Assembly: GCA_964479275.1 (NCBI GenBank) | Contig: CAYZLR010000080.1 | Location: 1 to 15,470 of the forward strand | Direction: 5' to 3' | DNA from: CALLPQ01 sp964479275 | GTDB lineage: Bacteria; Pseudomonadota; Alphaproteobacteria; Caulobacterales; Parvularculaceae | Length of the DNA: 15,470 nucleotides | Part shown: positions 1 to 8,412 of the stretch, in pieces | Layout: each line of letters starts with the position of its first letter | Position numbering within the stretch: position 1 is the stretch's first letter | The notes under the pieces: model-generated | Seen by the model: the letters and a program-made list of their open reading frames with translations, nothing else | The model's database searches: none | Told to the model about the DNA's origin: nothing | Translations under genes and position numbers: made by a program

Positions 1-228
1 TCAGTGAATCACGATTTGCCCTAAATCTGGAGACTTTTTCAGCAGCCTGCTAAAGATATCTCGGTGGTTCTGTTCGTGACATTGAAACTCTTTCAATTGA
101 GGTTTTAAATTTGGTGACCGCAGTGTTGAAGCAAGATATTGCGCTCTATAAATATTCACTGCACCGTTCTCACCCGCATGATCGACTTTGATCATTTTCT
201 CTGCCATAGAAGAGGCTGGCCTTTTCAT
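1..228 (-). CDS. COQ7-family (demethoxyubiquinone hydroxylase-like) protein, C-terminal half missing
   Basis: The 75-residue product has the first half of a COQ7-type di-iron hydroxylase: a DHAGE motif near residue 18, then IYRAQ, then an E-x-x-H motif in HEQNHR. These supply the first Glu and the Glu/His pair of the metal site. Family members are about 170-200 residues and repeat these ligands in a second half. Here a TGA ends the frame at the window edge, so that half is absent. COQ7 enzymes hydroxylate demethoxyubiquinone at the membrane in ubiquinone synthesis. I chose ATG at 228 because GAGGG lies 7 nt upstream; a TTG at 231 is also in frame. The gene follows the broken methyltransferase by 32 nt, so the two are probably co-transcribed. 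An alternative frame just before the stop reads RFRANRDSL, which may be the lost continuation (weak inference). The family call is fairly sure; an active enzyme is unlikely. Confidence 0.6.
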   Translation of the reverse strand: MKRPASSMAEKMIKVDHAGENGAVNIYRAQYLASTLRSPNLKPQLKEFQCHEQNHRDIFSRLLKKSPDLGQIVIH

Positions 229-260
229 CAATATACCCTCATCAAGACCCAGTTTAAATT

Positions 261-1347
261 TTACGCACGCTTTTTAAACACCATCACCTTGGTCAAAAAG
301 CCAATATCTGTTTCATGTTGCACCAATCCATACTCCTCAGCCAAACTTTCAAAATTGGTTCGGCAATAGCTATCATAGTAAGGCTCATGAAATCCACGAG
401 GGAAATTCTCTAACAGTAAATCCAACCCTTTATCATCTTTATACTGAAGGGTATCCACCAGCAAAAAAGAGTCCGCCGGGCCTCAATAACCTTGCAACTT
501 CTCGCAATACCAGCTTACGCACTTTCGGCGGTAATTCATGAAACAGGTACACAGCGGATATCATATCATAAGCCGCGGAAACGCGCCCGGTATCTTCTGC
601 AGCGCTTTGCACAAAATCCACTTTACCAAAACGGTTTAATCGCGCCCTCGCTTTCCCCAGATAGGCGGGCGAGAGGTCAAGGCCGGTCACGTTTAATCCC
701 GCCCAATTACGCTTCACCTCTTCCAAGAAAACACCCGTACCGCACCCCAGATCAAGGAAATTGTGATCATTGCCAGAGCGTCCTTGCAAGTGTTGATGAA
801 TAAACGGCAAAGCCAGGCGACGCATCGCCCCTGCAGCACCTGTGAATATCGTCTCTACCTGCGCATCGTAACGCTCAGCGCTTTCCTCGGAGAGCCAACC
901 ATCCGTTTGAAAATGAAAATTTTGTAAAAAATATCGCGGGAAACCCTCGAGGCTATCTTCGTTTAATACTTCACTGTGATGCCCTGCCGCCTTACGGCGC
1001 GCAACTTTTTCAGAATCCACAAAATAATCACGGCTTTGCCGCCAAAGTTTTACCGGGTTTGGTAGCTTTTGCGTCTCCATTGGCATTTTATAAATACCTG
1101 CCTCGATATTATCCCAGTCTTTTTTGAAAAGCTCACGAAAAGATATTTTCAATCGCTCACGATCAAGTGGCTCTGAGTATTCTGCATAAGGAGCTGCACC
1201 CGGTTGAGTGATCGGTCCCATCTTGTGCCGCCCAACCGCATAATGACCCACATACCAAGCGATGCGCGCCGCTTGTGAAGCAGAATAAGAAAGCCGTTGC
1301 ACACCCTTTGACAAAGATTTTGGTAAGCCGTTCTTGGGATTAATCAT
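261..1347 (-). pseudogene. Class I SAM-dependent methyltransferase, disrupted by a 1-nt frameshift
   Basis: The 5' reading frame (1347 down to 439) encodes 302 residues with a Rossmann methyltransferase core: motif I LDLGCGTGVFL at about 198-208, an acidic GLDLS strand end at 222-226, and LLRPGGLFF at 287-295. It then runs into SV and a stop. A second frame continues as LLVDTLQYKDDKGLD from 464 down to 261, which is what should follow PGGLFF in this fold. The switch falls in a run of six A on the plus strand (463-468). Removing one base joins the frames into a 361-residue protein. About 190 residues precede the core, including a conserved-looking FPRYFLQNFHFQTDG stretch; substrate unknown. 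The start has GAGG 5 nt upstream and lies 15 nt after rlmD. A quinone-pathway role is suggested only by the COQ7-like neighbour. A sequencing error in the homopolymer cannot be excluded. Confidence 0.8.
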
Positions 1348-1362
1348 CTAAACCTCGCGCGG

Positions 1363-2718
1363 TTATGATTTCAGAAAATATCCTACAAGCTCAATATGGG
1401 GACTATATGCGAATTGATCCACCATTTGAACCTGCGACAGTGTGTAGCCTCCGGCTTTTAGAAGTCTAGCATCCGTAGCAAAAGTTTTGGGATTACAAGA
1501 AACACCAATGATCACCGGCACATGCGCTTGCGCTAATTGTTTGGCTTGGGCGGGCGCTCCGGCTCTGGGTGGATCAAAAATAACCACCTCAAACTGATCA
1601 AGTTCATCTGGTAAAAGGGGTTGACGAAAAAGATCCCGCATTTGCGCTGATACTGGTTTTAAACCTGATACACCGCGATGGGCGGACGCTAAAGCATCAA
1701 TAGCCCCCTGGTGATTGTCACATCCAAAGACATGAAAATCTCGCGAAAGCGGCAAAGCAAACGCACCGCAACCACAGAAAAGATCTGCTATTTTTACCCC
1801 GCTAGATATAGAATTTTTCTCCAGAATTTTCAAAACCGCATCTAACAATGCCCGTTGTCCTTCATCACTCGCCTGCAGGAATGCCCCCGGCGGGATAGGA
1901 ACAGGTACCTCGCCAAACAACACTTGAGAGTGCGTGAAAGTGAGTAGCGCCTCACCATTTATAGAAAATCGTGTCACTGGCAGCTTACCCAATACAGCAC
2001 CAAGCGCCTCATAGTTTTTCGCAGACAGTTCTTCATGTTCCATATTCCCAAGTACATTAACATCAAAACCAGCACGCGTACTATTAATCTGTAGAGTGAA
2101 TTTTTTCCAATTCATCGGCAAAACGTCGATTAAGCTCGGTAATTTTTCATAAAATGCATATAAATCTGGCTTTAGAATATGGCATTCCTCTAACGAAACA
2201 ATTTTATGAGTATTACGCGCATGAAAGCCGAATTGTGCATATTGCTCCGCACGCGCCACGGAAAATGTCGCCCTGCGCCGGATATTATTTGGAATTTCTG
2301 GTGAAGAAATAATTTCAATTGGTTTATCATCATCAAGACCAATACCTTCGCGCGACAAAGCCTTTCGAATTTGCTCTTTTTTGAAATTCGCAATATTTTC
2401 ACGCCCAATATGTTGCAAAGAACAGCCACCACAAACGGTAAAGTGTTTACACACTGGTTGAACTCTTTCGGGGCTCGGTTCTATGAGCTCTTCAACCAAA
2501 CCTCTATTGCCAATAATACGGGCTCGTACTTTTTCCTTCTCCATCGTATAAGGAATGTGGATGATGGTTCCATCAAGCGATGCAATACCGTCGCCTTTAG
2601 CTCCAAGACTTTCGATTTCTAATTCCGCTGTAAAAGCTGGGCGAGATGGTGTAGCCCTCGTTTTAGGCAATTTTTTCGCGCTTTTTCTTGAGCGATCAAA
2701 AGGCTTATTTATACGCAT
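1363..2718 (-). CDS. rlmD: 23S rRNA (uracil-C5)-methyltransferase, RlmD/RumA family
   Basis: The 451-residue protein methylates uracil at C5 in 23S rRNA (RlmD acts on U1939 in E. coli) using SAM. After a basic N-terminal tail, residues about 30-80 form a TRAM RNA-binding domain. Cys90, Cys96 and Cys99 (CKHFTVCGGC) with Cys179 match the four ligands of the [4Fe-4S] cluster. The catalytic domain has motif I DLFCGCGAF at 312-320, DPPRAG at 382-387 and the nucleophile Cys408 in VSCNP. All key residues are present and the length is normal for the family. Its ATG lies inside the end of tlyA (14-nt overlap), so translation is probably coupled. The broken methyltransferase follows 15 nt downstream. 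The family (RlmD rather than TrmA) is well supported by the Fe-S cysteines; the exact target uridine is inferred. Confidence 0.93.
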   Translation of the reverse strand: MRINKPFDRSRKSAKKLPKTRATPSRPAFTAELEIESLGAKGDGIASLDGTIIHIPYTMEKEKVRARIIGNRGLVEELIEPSPERVQPVCKHFTVCGGCSLQHIGRENIANFKKEQIRKALSREGIGLDDDKPIEIISSPEIPNNIRRRATFSVARAEQYAQFGFHARNTHKIVSLEECHILKPDLYAFYEKLPSLIDVLPMNWKKFTLQINSTRAGFDVNVLGNMEHEELSAKNYEALGAVLGKLPVTRFSINGEALLTFTHSQVLFGEVPVPIPPGAFLQASDEGQRALLDAVLKILEKNSISSGVKIADLFCGCGAFALPLSRDFHVFGCDNHQGAIDALASAHRGVSGLKPVSAQMRDLFRQPLLPDELDQFEVVIFDPPRAGAPAQAKQLAQAHVPVIIGVSCNPKTFATDARLLKAGGYTLSQVQMVDQFAYSPHIELVGYFLKS

Positions 2719-3439
2719 TAATCAAAAACTCTCGATTTCCATCGCCGCCGTGTATCGGGCTCTCGCGGTAGCCTTGAACAGTTAGCCCCTGGCCCTCAAA
2801 CCAAGCCATCATATCATCTTGCAAAGATTCATAAACATGACTGTCGACAATCACGACTCCATTTTTTCCAATATAATCGGGCCCTAACTCAAATTGAGGT
2901 TTTACAAGAGCCAACACATGTCCGCCAGTTTTTAAAAAGGGGAAAGCAAAGGGCAGAGTTTTCTTGAGGCTGATAAAACTCACATCGACAACCAATAAAT
3001 CTATTTTTTCGGGTATATTATCGGGCGACAAATCTCGCGCATGGGTTTTTTCCAAATTTATAACACGGCGATCATTGTTAATAGAAGGGTGCAATTGTCC
3101 GTGGCCAACATCAACAGCGTAGATTTTTTTAGCGCCCGAACGCAATAATACATCACAAAAACCACCGGTTGATGCCCCCAAATCGAGGCAAATTTTTGCG
3201 GCGGCACTTACATCAAAATAATCAAGTGCGGCCTCAAGTTTTAGCCCACCTCTTGAAACATATTGTAAGACATTATCTGAAAGCGAAAAATTCGCCCCCT
3301 CATCAACCATTAATGACGCTTTGTTTGCACGCCTACCCTCGACGAAAACATGCCCGGCCTTTATGGCACTTTGCGCTCTCGCTCTAGTTTCAAAAATCCC
3401 TTTTTTTACCAGAACTTGATCTAATCTTAACCGTTCCAT
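2705..3439 (-). CDS. tlyA: TlyA family rRNA (cytidine-2'-O)-methyltransferase
   Basis: The 244-residue protein has an N-terminal S4 RNA-binding domain (residues about 3-60, RLDQVLVKKG onward) and an FtsJ-like SAM domain. The expected catalytic set is visible: Lys67 in SRGGLKL, Asp152 in VDVSFISL, Lys180 in LVKPQFE and Glu237 near the C terminus. Motif I is LDLGASTGGF at 85-94. TlyA enzymes 2'-O-methylate cytidines in 16S and/or 23S rRNA and affect capreomycin sensitivity; 'hemolysin A' is an older name for the family. The gene starts 18 nt after the flavoprotein gene and overlaps rlmD by 14 nt, pairing two rRNA methyltransferases. The Shine-Dalgarno before the ATG at 3439 is weak, which fits translation coupled to the upstream gene. 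Length and motifs are normal. Confidence 0.93.
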   Translation of the reverse strand: MERLRLDQVLVKKGIFETRARAQSAIKAGHVFVEGRRANKASLMVDEGANFSLSDNVLQYVSRGGLKLEAALDYFDVSAAAKICLDLGASTGGFCDVLLRSGAKKIYAVDVGHGQLHPSINNDRRVINLEKTHARDLSPDNIPEKIDLLVVDVSFISLKKTLPFAFPFLKTGGHVLALVKPQFELGPDYIGKNGVVIVDSHVYESLQDDMMAWFEGQGLTVQGYRESPIHGGDGNREFLINAYK

Positions 3440-3457
3440 GTGCGCCCAGTCATACCT

Positions 3458-4705
3458 TTAAAGCACTTGGGCGGCTGCAAAGCCGCTCGACCAAGCCCAC
3501 TGAAAGTTATACCCTCCAAGCCATCCCGTTACATCCACAACCTCACCAATAAAAAATAAACCCGGTACTGATTTTACTTCCATAGTTTTGGAATTTAAGG
3601 CATTAGTATCAACCCCGCCAAGGGTAACCTCAGCTGTGCGGTAGCCTTCAGATCCGTTTGGGAGCACCGGCCAAGCCTGTAGCTGGTTTACAAGATTTTG
3701 CAGTGCCTTATCTGAAAAATTCGCTAACTGACCTTGCCAATGATGAAATTTACACAGAGCTTGCACTAATCGATTTGGTAAAATCGATCCCAGTACTGAT
3801 TCTATCTTTTCGCTTCCACGCTCTTTTTTCTTCTTGAACAGCCATGCCAACAAGTCTTTTTCCGGTGAGAGGTTAATAGTAATCTCATTGCCCTCGCGCC
3901 AATAATTGGAGATTTGCAAAATGCTTGGCCCTGATAACCCCCGGTGGGTAAATAAAAAGCCTTCTTGAAAACTGATTTGATTGATCGCTGTTTTTCTACT
4001 TTTTTTCTGTTGACCATACGGCGCTACCCTATCGGCCTTGATACTCGCCTCGACACTAATGCCTGATAAACTCGCCGCGAATTCCTTTATCTCCCCAGAA
4101 AATGTCAACGGCACTAATCCAGCCCGGGGCTCTATGATGTTCAAACCAAACTGGCGGGCTATTGTGTAACCAAAACCTGTTGCACCAATTTTAGGAATGG
4201 ACTTACCACCAGTTGCAATAACCAGTTTTCTGCAGCGAAAAAAATTACCCGCACATTGCACCACAAATTTTTCATCAGTCTTATGTATTTTCTCGATAGG
4301 AGTCTCAGATTTTAATATGACCCTAGACTTTTCACAACTCTCCATCAAAAGATTGATGATATCAGTCGCGCTATCATTACAAAAAAGTTGCCCCAATTTT
4401 TTTTCATGCCATCCGATACCAGCCTTATCGACTATGGTGAGAAAATCTTGCGGTGTGAAACCCGAGAGCGCAGAAATACAAAACTTTGGGTTTAGCGAGA
4501 GGAAATTTTCGGGCTGCGTCTGTATATTTGTAAAATTACACCGCCCACCCCCTGATATGCGAATCTTCTCTCCAATTTTTTTCGCATGATCCAGCAATAA
4601 AACTTTTCGTCCGCGACCAGCCGTCTGCCCTGCGCAAAAAAGTCCCGCAGCGCCCGCGCCAATAATTATAACATCAAAATCGTTACTCGTTTTATCTTTG
4701 GTCAT
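3458..4705 (-). CDS. NAD(P)/FAD-dependent oxidoreductase, BaiN/HI0933 (RdsA) family
   Basis: The 415-residue flavoprotein begins with a dinucleotide-binding fold (VIIIGAGAAG at 12-21), followed by the family-specific ISGGGRCNFTN at 50-60. It ends with a second FAD-contacting segment, GEVVDVTGWLGGYNFQWAW, at about 387-405. This layout defines the HI0933/YhiN group, variously annotated as BaiN, 'aminoacetone oxidase family' or RdsA. The physiological substrate is unsettled for most members. It should be cytoplasmic, having no signal peptide or membrane segment. Its ATG overlaps the end of the carboxyltransferase gene by 14 nt and tlyA follows after 18 nt, so it sits inside one operon. Family call is firm; I assign no substrate. 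Confidence 0.88.
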   Translation of the reverse strand: MTKDKTSNDFDVIIIGAGAAGLFCAGQTAGRGRKVLLLDHAKKIGEKIRISGGGRCNFTNIQTQPENFLSLNPKFCISALSGFTPQDFLTIVDKAGIGWHEKKLGQLFCNDSATDIINLLMESCEKSRVILKSETPIEKIHKTDEKFVVQCAGNFFRCRKLVIATGGKSIPKIGATGFGYTIARQFGLNIIEPRAGLVPLTFSGEIKEFAASLSGISVEASIKADRVAPYGQQKKSRKTAINQISFQEGFLFTHRGLSGPSILQISNYWREGNEITINLSPEKDLLAWLFKKKKERGSEKIESVLGSILPNRLVQALCKFHHWQGQLANFSDKALQNLVNQLQAWPVLPNGSEGYRTAEVTLGGVDTNALNSKTMEVKSVPGLFFIGEVVDVTGWLGGYNFQWAWSSGFAAAQVL

Positions 4706-6239
4706 AATTCATATCTTGAGCAAGATTAGCAAACTCACATAGCAAGCGTCTCGTCTCTCTTGGATCAATGATATCCTCTATCGAAAAATGCTCAGCAGTG
4801 CGAAACGGTGAGGTGACTTTTTGCAATCTCGTTTTAATGTGTTTCAATGCTGCCTCCGGGTCATCCTCCTTTTCCAATACAGATTTATAAGCGACTTCAA
4901 TGCCCCCCGCCATGGGCAGGGATCCCCAATCACCCGATGGCCACGCAAATCGATATTGAAATCGTGTATGATTAGACATCGCAGCGCCAGCAACACCATA
5001 CGCTTTACGCACAATAATGCTCGCCCAAGGAATACTGGCCTCATAAATTTCGTTCATTACTTCCACGCCGCGCCGAATGGTGGCTTGTTTTTCTGCTTCC
5101 AGCCCAATCATAAAGCCCGGATTATCAACCAGATGTATCACCGGAAGTTTAAACGTTTGCGCCAAAGAGATAAATCGCTTTGCTTTTTCTGCCGTACTCG
5201 CGGTCCAAGATCCCGCCATAAATGTGGGATCAGACGCTAAGATCGCGATTGGCCAACCATCAAAACGAGCAAATGCAGTAATAACCCCGCGCCCCCACCG
5301 CTTGCCCATCTCGAAGACACTGCCTTGATCCGCCACAGCCTCCAGAATCCGGCGCATATTATAGGCCTGCTCCGGATCACGCGGCACAATAGACAGCAAA
5401 TTTTCTTCTATACGGTTGATCGGATCATTAATCAGTTTGCGGCTTACTTTTCCGTTACAATGAGCGGGCAAATAGGAGAGAAATTTCCGGGCCCTTTCAA
5501 ATGCCTCATCTTCAGATTCTGCCTCATCATCAATCACGCCATTTCGGGTATGAATATCCGCACCGCCCAACGCTTCATTATCCAATGGCGCATCTTGGCT
5601 TTGCGCACCCGCACCAATTGCCGCCGCAACCTTTGGTCCCGCAGTAAAAATTTGCGAAATACCGCGCACCATGACTGAATAATGACTTGCGACCATTCTC
5701 GCCGCACCAAGTCCCGCTGTTGGCCCCAAGGCAAGCGCAACGACAGGAACAGTTTTCAAATTTTCAACCACATTCTCCCAACCCGGAACAAATGGTACAT
5801 AGGTAAAACCCAAATCCTCTAAGGACTTCACTGACCCACCGCCGCCCGTGCCATCTATCATTCTGATCAGGGGAATTTTTAATTCATGCGCCATCTGCTC
5901 GGCCATCATGAATTTACGGTGGATAGCAGCATCAGCCGCTCCGCCGCGTACGGTAAAATCATCAGCAGACGCCACCACCGGTGAACCATTAATGCGCCCC
6001 CGACCGAATACAAAATTTGAAGGGGAAAAAGAAATCAATTCCCCCTCTTCATCATAATGCCCCCGCCCGGCAATCTTGCCAATCTCACGAAATGACTCGG
6101 TGTCTAGCAAGGCATCAATGCGGGCACGCGCGTGCAGCTTCCCCTTGCTCGCTTGCCGGGCTAATTTTTCAGTGCCGCCCATTTTTTCAGCGTCTTGCTC
6201 ACGCCGCGCTAATTCTTCAAGTTCTTTTTTCCAGGACAC
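4692..6239 (-). CDS. Acyl-CoA carboxylase carboxyltransferase (beta) subunit
   Basis: The 515-residue protein is a two-domain crotonase-fold carboxyltransferase like the beta subunits of propionyl-CoA, methylcrotonyl-CoA or acetyl-CoA carboxylases. These transfer CO2 from biotin to an acyl-CoA. The N-terminal half carries DDFTVRGGA at about 93-101, a glycine-rich DGTGGGGS at 129-136 and GPTAGLGAAR at 172-181. The C-terminal half carries LASDPTFMAGSWTA and LVDNPGFMIG, the second acyl-CoA/biotin region. Length matches the family (about 510-540). No biotin carboxylase or biotin-carrier gene is in the window, so its partner must be encoded elsewhere or it acts in a decarboxylase-like complex. The start is GTG at 6239 with AAGAGG just upstream, and it appears to be the first gene of the leftward operon. 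Substrate chain length cannot be read from the sequence. Confidence 0.9.
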   Translation of the reverse strand: MSWKKELEELARREQDAEKMGGTEKLARQASKGKLHARARIDALLDTESFREIGKIAGRGHYDEEGELISFSPSNFVFGRGRINGSPVVASADDFTVRGGAADAAIHRKFMMAEQMAHELKIPLIRMIDGTGGGGSVKSLEDLGFTYVPFVPGWENVVENLKTVPVVALALGPTAGLGAARMVASHYSVMVRGISQIFTAGPKVAAAIGAGAQSQDAPLDNEALGGADIHTRNGVIDDEAESEDEAFERARKFLSYLPAHCNGKVSRKLINDPINRIEENLLSIVPRDPEQAYNMRRILEAVADQGSVFEMGKRWGRGVITAFARFDGWPIAILASDPTFMAGSWTASTAEKAKRFISLAQTFKLPVIHLVDNPGFMIGLEAEKQATIRRGVEVMNEIYEASIPWASIIVRKAYGVAGAAMSNHTRFQYRFAWPSGDWGSLPMAGGIEVAYKSVLEKEDDPEAALKHIKTRLQKVTSPFRTAEHFSIEDIIDPRETRRLLCEFANLAQDMNYDQR

Positions 6240-6396
6240 CAGAACCTCTTATTATGATCTCTGCTCGATTAATGAATACCAGAACCCAGCATACACAGAT
6301 TAAATGCCCGCGAATACGCGACAACAAAACTAATTGCCAAATGCCTTTTATTGGTCACTCTTTAAGCTGTGAGCTAAACGTTTATCTCTATTGACC

Positions 6397-6415
6397 ATTG
6401 TACTTACGATACAAT
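6397..6415. promoter_or_regulatory. Short perfect dyad upstream of the carboxyltransferase operon
   Basis: ATTGTA (6397-6402) and TACAAT (6410-6415) form a 6-bp inverted repeat with a 7-nt spacer. It lies about 160 nt upstream of the GTG start of the carboxyltransferase gene and 40 nt beyond the lolD stop. The 19-nt size suits a dimeric repressor site, but the site is far from the start and I could not define a convincing promoter near it. Chance occurrence is possible. Confidence 0.25.
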
Positions 6416-6435
6416 TACCGAGAAAACGCGGCAAA

Positions 6436-6452
6436 CGCATTTTCCATATGCG
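6436..6452 (-). terminator. Weak hairpin after lolD, possible terminator
   Basis: On the minus strand, just after the lolD stop, CGCAT and ATGCG form a 5-bp stem with a 7-nt loop, followed shortly by TTT and later TTTT. The stem is short and the T tract is interrupted, so this may only slow or partly end transcription. Readthrough from lolDC into the carboxyltransferase operon is possible. Confidence 0.25.
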
Positions 6453-6455
6453 CCG

Positions 6456-7136
6456 TTATCCATCCCAAGTTACGAGTCCCGCATCCTTAATCGTTAGAAC
6501 GCGATCCATTTTTCTGGCTAAATTGTGATCATGGGTGGCAATGATGGCGCAAAGCCCTTCTTTGCGCACCAATCCAATTAAAGCATCAAAAACAGTATCA
6601 GAAGTTTTAATATCCAAATTTCCTGTAGGTTCGTCTGCCAACAAAATTTTAGGTTTGTTGACCAAAGCTCGTGCAATCGCGGTACGTTGTTGTTCGCCCC
6701 CTGACAATTGCCCCGGTTGATGATGCAAACGTTCTTTTAACCCCAACAATTCCAGTAGACGGGAGGCTTCTGCTTCTGCCTCTGATTTACTTTTACCAGC
6801 AATAAGCTGCGGCAAGCTAACATTTCCCAATGCGTCAAATTCTGGCAACAAATGATGGAATTGATAAACAAAGCCAAGATCATCCCGGCGAATGAGTGTG
6901 CGCTCACGGTCACTAAGGTCTGATGTGTTCACACCATTGATAACAACCGCCCCCGCTGACGGAGCTTCGAGCAAACCTGCAATATGAAGAAGAGATGATT
7001 TTCCGGACCCAGAGGGCCCCAATAGTGCTAGCGTCTCTCCTTCTTGAACATCTAGATTGACGTTTTGTAAAACTAGGAGATCGCCGAATCGGCGATCCAC
7101 GTTTTGCAAACGAAGAATGAAATCAGAATTACTCAT
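6456..7136 (-). CDS. lolD: Lipoprotein-releasing ABC transporter ATP-binding protein LolD
   Basis: The 226-residue ABC ATPase powers release of outer-membrane lipoproteins from the inner membrane to the LolA carrier. Walker A is GPSGSGKSS at 40-48, the Q-loop Gln92 sits in FVYQFHHLLPEF (a LolD-typical sequence), the signature is LSGGEQQR at 144-151, Walker B with its glutamate is ILLADEPTGNLD at 164-175, and the switch His202 is in ATHDH. Every catalytic element is present and the length is standard. The ATG overlaps the last 8 nt of the permease gene, so translation is coupled. LolD and MacB-type ATPases are related, but the Q-loop sequence and the neighbouring LolC/E permease decide for LolD. 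Confidence 0.95.
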   Translation of the reverse strand: MSNSDFILRLQNVDRRFGDLLVLQNVNLDVQEGETLALLGPSGSGKSSLLHIAGLLEAPSAGAVVINGVNTSDLSDRERTLIRRDDLGFVYQFHHLLPEFDALGNVSLPQLIAGKSKSEAEAEASRLLELLGLKERLHHQPGQLSGGEQQRTAIARALVNKPKILLADEPTGNLDIKTSDTVFDALIGLVRKEGLCAIIATHDHNLARKMDRVLTIKDAGLVTWDG

Positions 7137-8412
7137 AACGCAGCGCCTCCACTGGGTCGAGTTTCGAGGCTCTCCAGGAAGGATAAAGCGTCGTCACGAA
7201 TGTCATAAATAATGTCCACGCCACCACAAAGATTGTCTCTTTCACCTGAATTTCAGCCGGAATTTCACTAAAAAGATAAATATCCGGGCTAAATAAAACC
7301 ACCCCCAACTGATCTGATAAAAACCGTTCTATCGGAGCAATATATGCGACAAACAAAGCGCCAAGTCCGAGGCCAAAAAACGTTCCTAAACCCCCTATGA
7401 GAGATCCCGATATAAAGAAAATTCGCATAATGCCCCCTTGGGTCGCTCCCATGGTTCGTAAAATCGCGATATCACCAGTTTTATCTTTCACCAACATAAT
7501 CAGCCCCGTGATGATATTGAGTGCAGCAACAGTGACAATAAGGGATAAAATAATCCGCACCATGCCGCGCTCCACTTTCAGGGCATTATAATAACTCGCA
7601 TTGAGCTGACGCCAATCTCGAACAGCGTAATCACTGGTTGCCGCCGCTTGGATAGAGGGCAATAACGGATCAAGATTATCGGGGTCATCAACTCGTAATT
7701 CAATTTTTTGAACAGTGCCTGGATAGCGCAAAAATAGCTGCGCCTGATCAAGGGGCATAAAGATGATTAACCCATCAAATTCAGAATTATCGACACTATA
7801 AACAGCTCCGACACGGTAATTTTTTCGCGAAATTGTTTGTCCCGTAAACGTTTCCGGACCCCGCCCTGATATCAGTTGGATATAGTCCCCTGCCGTCACC
7901 CCTAGGCGCCACGCGAGACCATTTCCAATAATAATCTCATCGGGCTTATCGGGGGTACTCGCAAACCCGTCATACGACCCGGATATAATAGCCTCCGGTT
8001 TTGCCATAACTTCACGCTGTAGGAGGTTTTGTTTACTGATCCCGATTAAAACAGCGCCGGTTTCACCGCGTTCTGTGGTCAAATAGACCGGCGACTGTAT
8101 CACCGGTGCCGCATTTTTAACCCCAGAAATCGCCGACAATTTCGCGGCAAGATCGTCATATTGCTCAATCGGGCGGTTATTTTCCACAAAGACATGGCCA
8201 TTCAGCCCTAATAATTGATCCAATAATTTCGCCCGAAACCCTTGCATCACTGCCATCACGACAATTAACACCGCGACGGCTAGCATAATACCGGCAAAAG
8301 CAATGATCGTAATTAAAGAAACCCCTTTACCCGAACGGGTAGCGCCCAAGTAGCGGCGGGCAATCATCCATTCATAAAACGAAAAAGGCGCAGTTGCGCG
8401 TTTAGTAGCCAT
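7129..8412 (-). CDS. lolC: Lipoprotein-releasing ABC transporter permease, LolC/LolE family
   Basis: The 427-residue inner-membrane permease has the family topology: one N-terminal membrane helix (about 31-57), a large periplasmic domain (about 60-280) and three C-terminal helices with an FtsX-like domain (about 287-410). It ends in the typical PSWRASKLDPVEALRYE. The N-terminal YEWMIARRYL is common to LolC/LolE. With LolD it extracts lipoproteins from the inner membrane. Only one permease gene is present, so the complex may be homodimeric (LolF-like), unless a second permease lies elsewhere. An AAGG Shine-Dalgarno stands 8 nt before the ATG. It is the first gene of a two-gene operon. LolC and LolE cannot be separated confidently by eye, so the symbol is provisional. 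Confidence 0.92.
   Translation of the reverse strand: MATKRATAPFSFYEWMIARRYLGATRSGKGVSLITIIAFAGIMLAVAVLIVVMAVMQGFRAKLLDQLLGLNGHVFVENNRPIEQYDDLAAKLSAISGVKNAAPVIQSPVYLTTERGETGAVLIGISKQNLLQREVMAKPEAIISGSYDGFASTPDKPDEIIIGNGLAWRLGVTAGDYIQLISGRGPETFTGQTISRKNYRVGAVYSVDNSEFDGLIIFMPLDQAQLFLRYPGTVQKIELRVDDPDNLDPLLPSIQAAATSDYAVRDWRQLNASYYNALKVERGMVRIILSLIVTVAALNIITGLIMLVKDKTGDIAILRTMGATQGGIMRIFFISGSLIGGLGTFFGLGLGALFVAYIAPIERFLSDQLGVVLFSPDIYLFSEIPAEIQVKETIFVVAWTLFMTFVTTLYPSWRASKLDPVEALRYE

Noticed and set aside
492..803. 103-codon open frame on the plus strand opposite the methyltransferase gene
   Set aside because: It is antisense to a well-supported SAM domain and its translation has no recognisable features.
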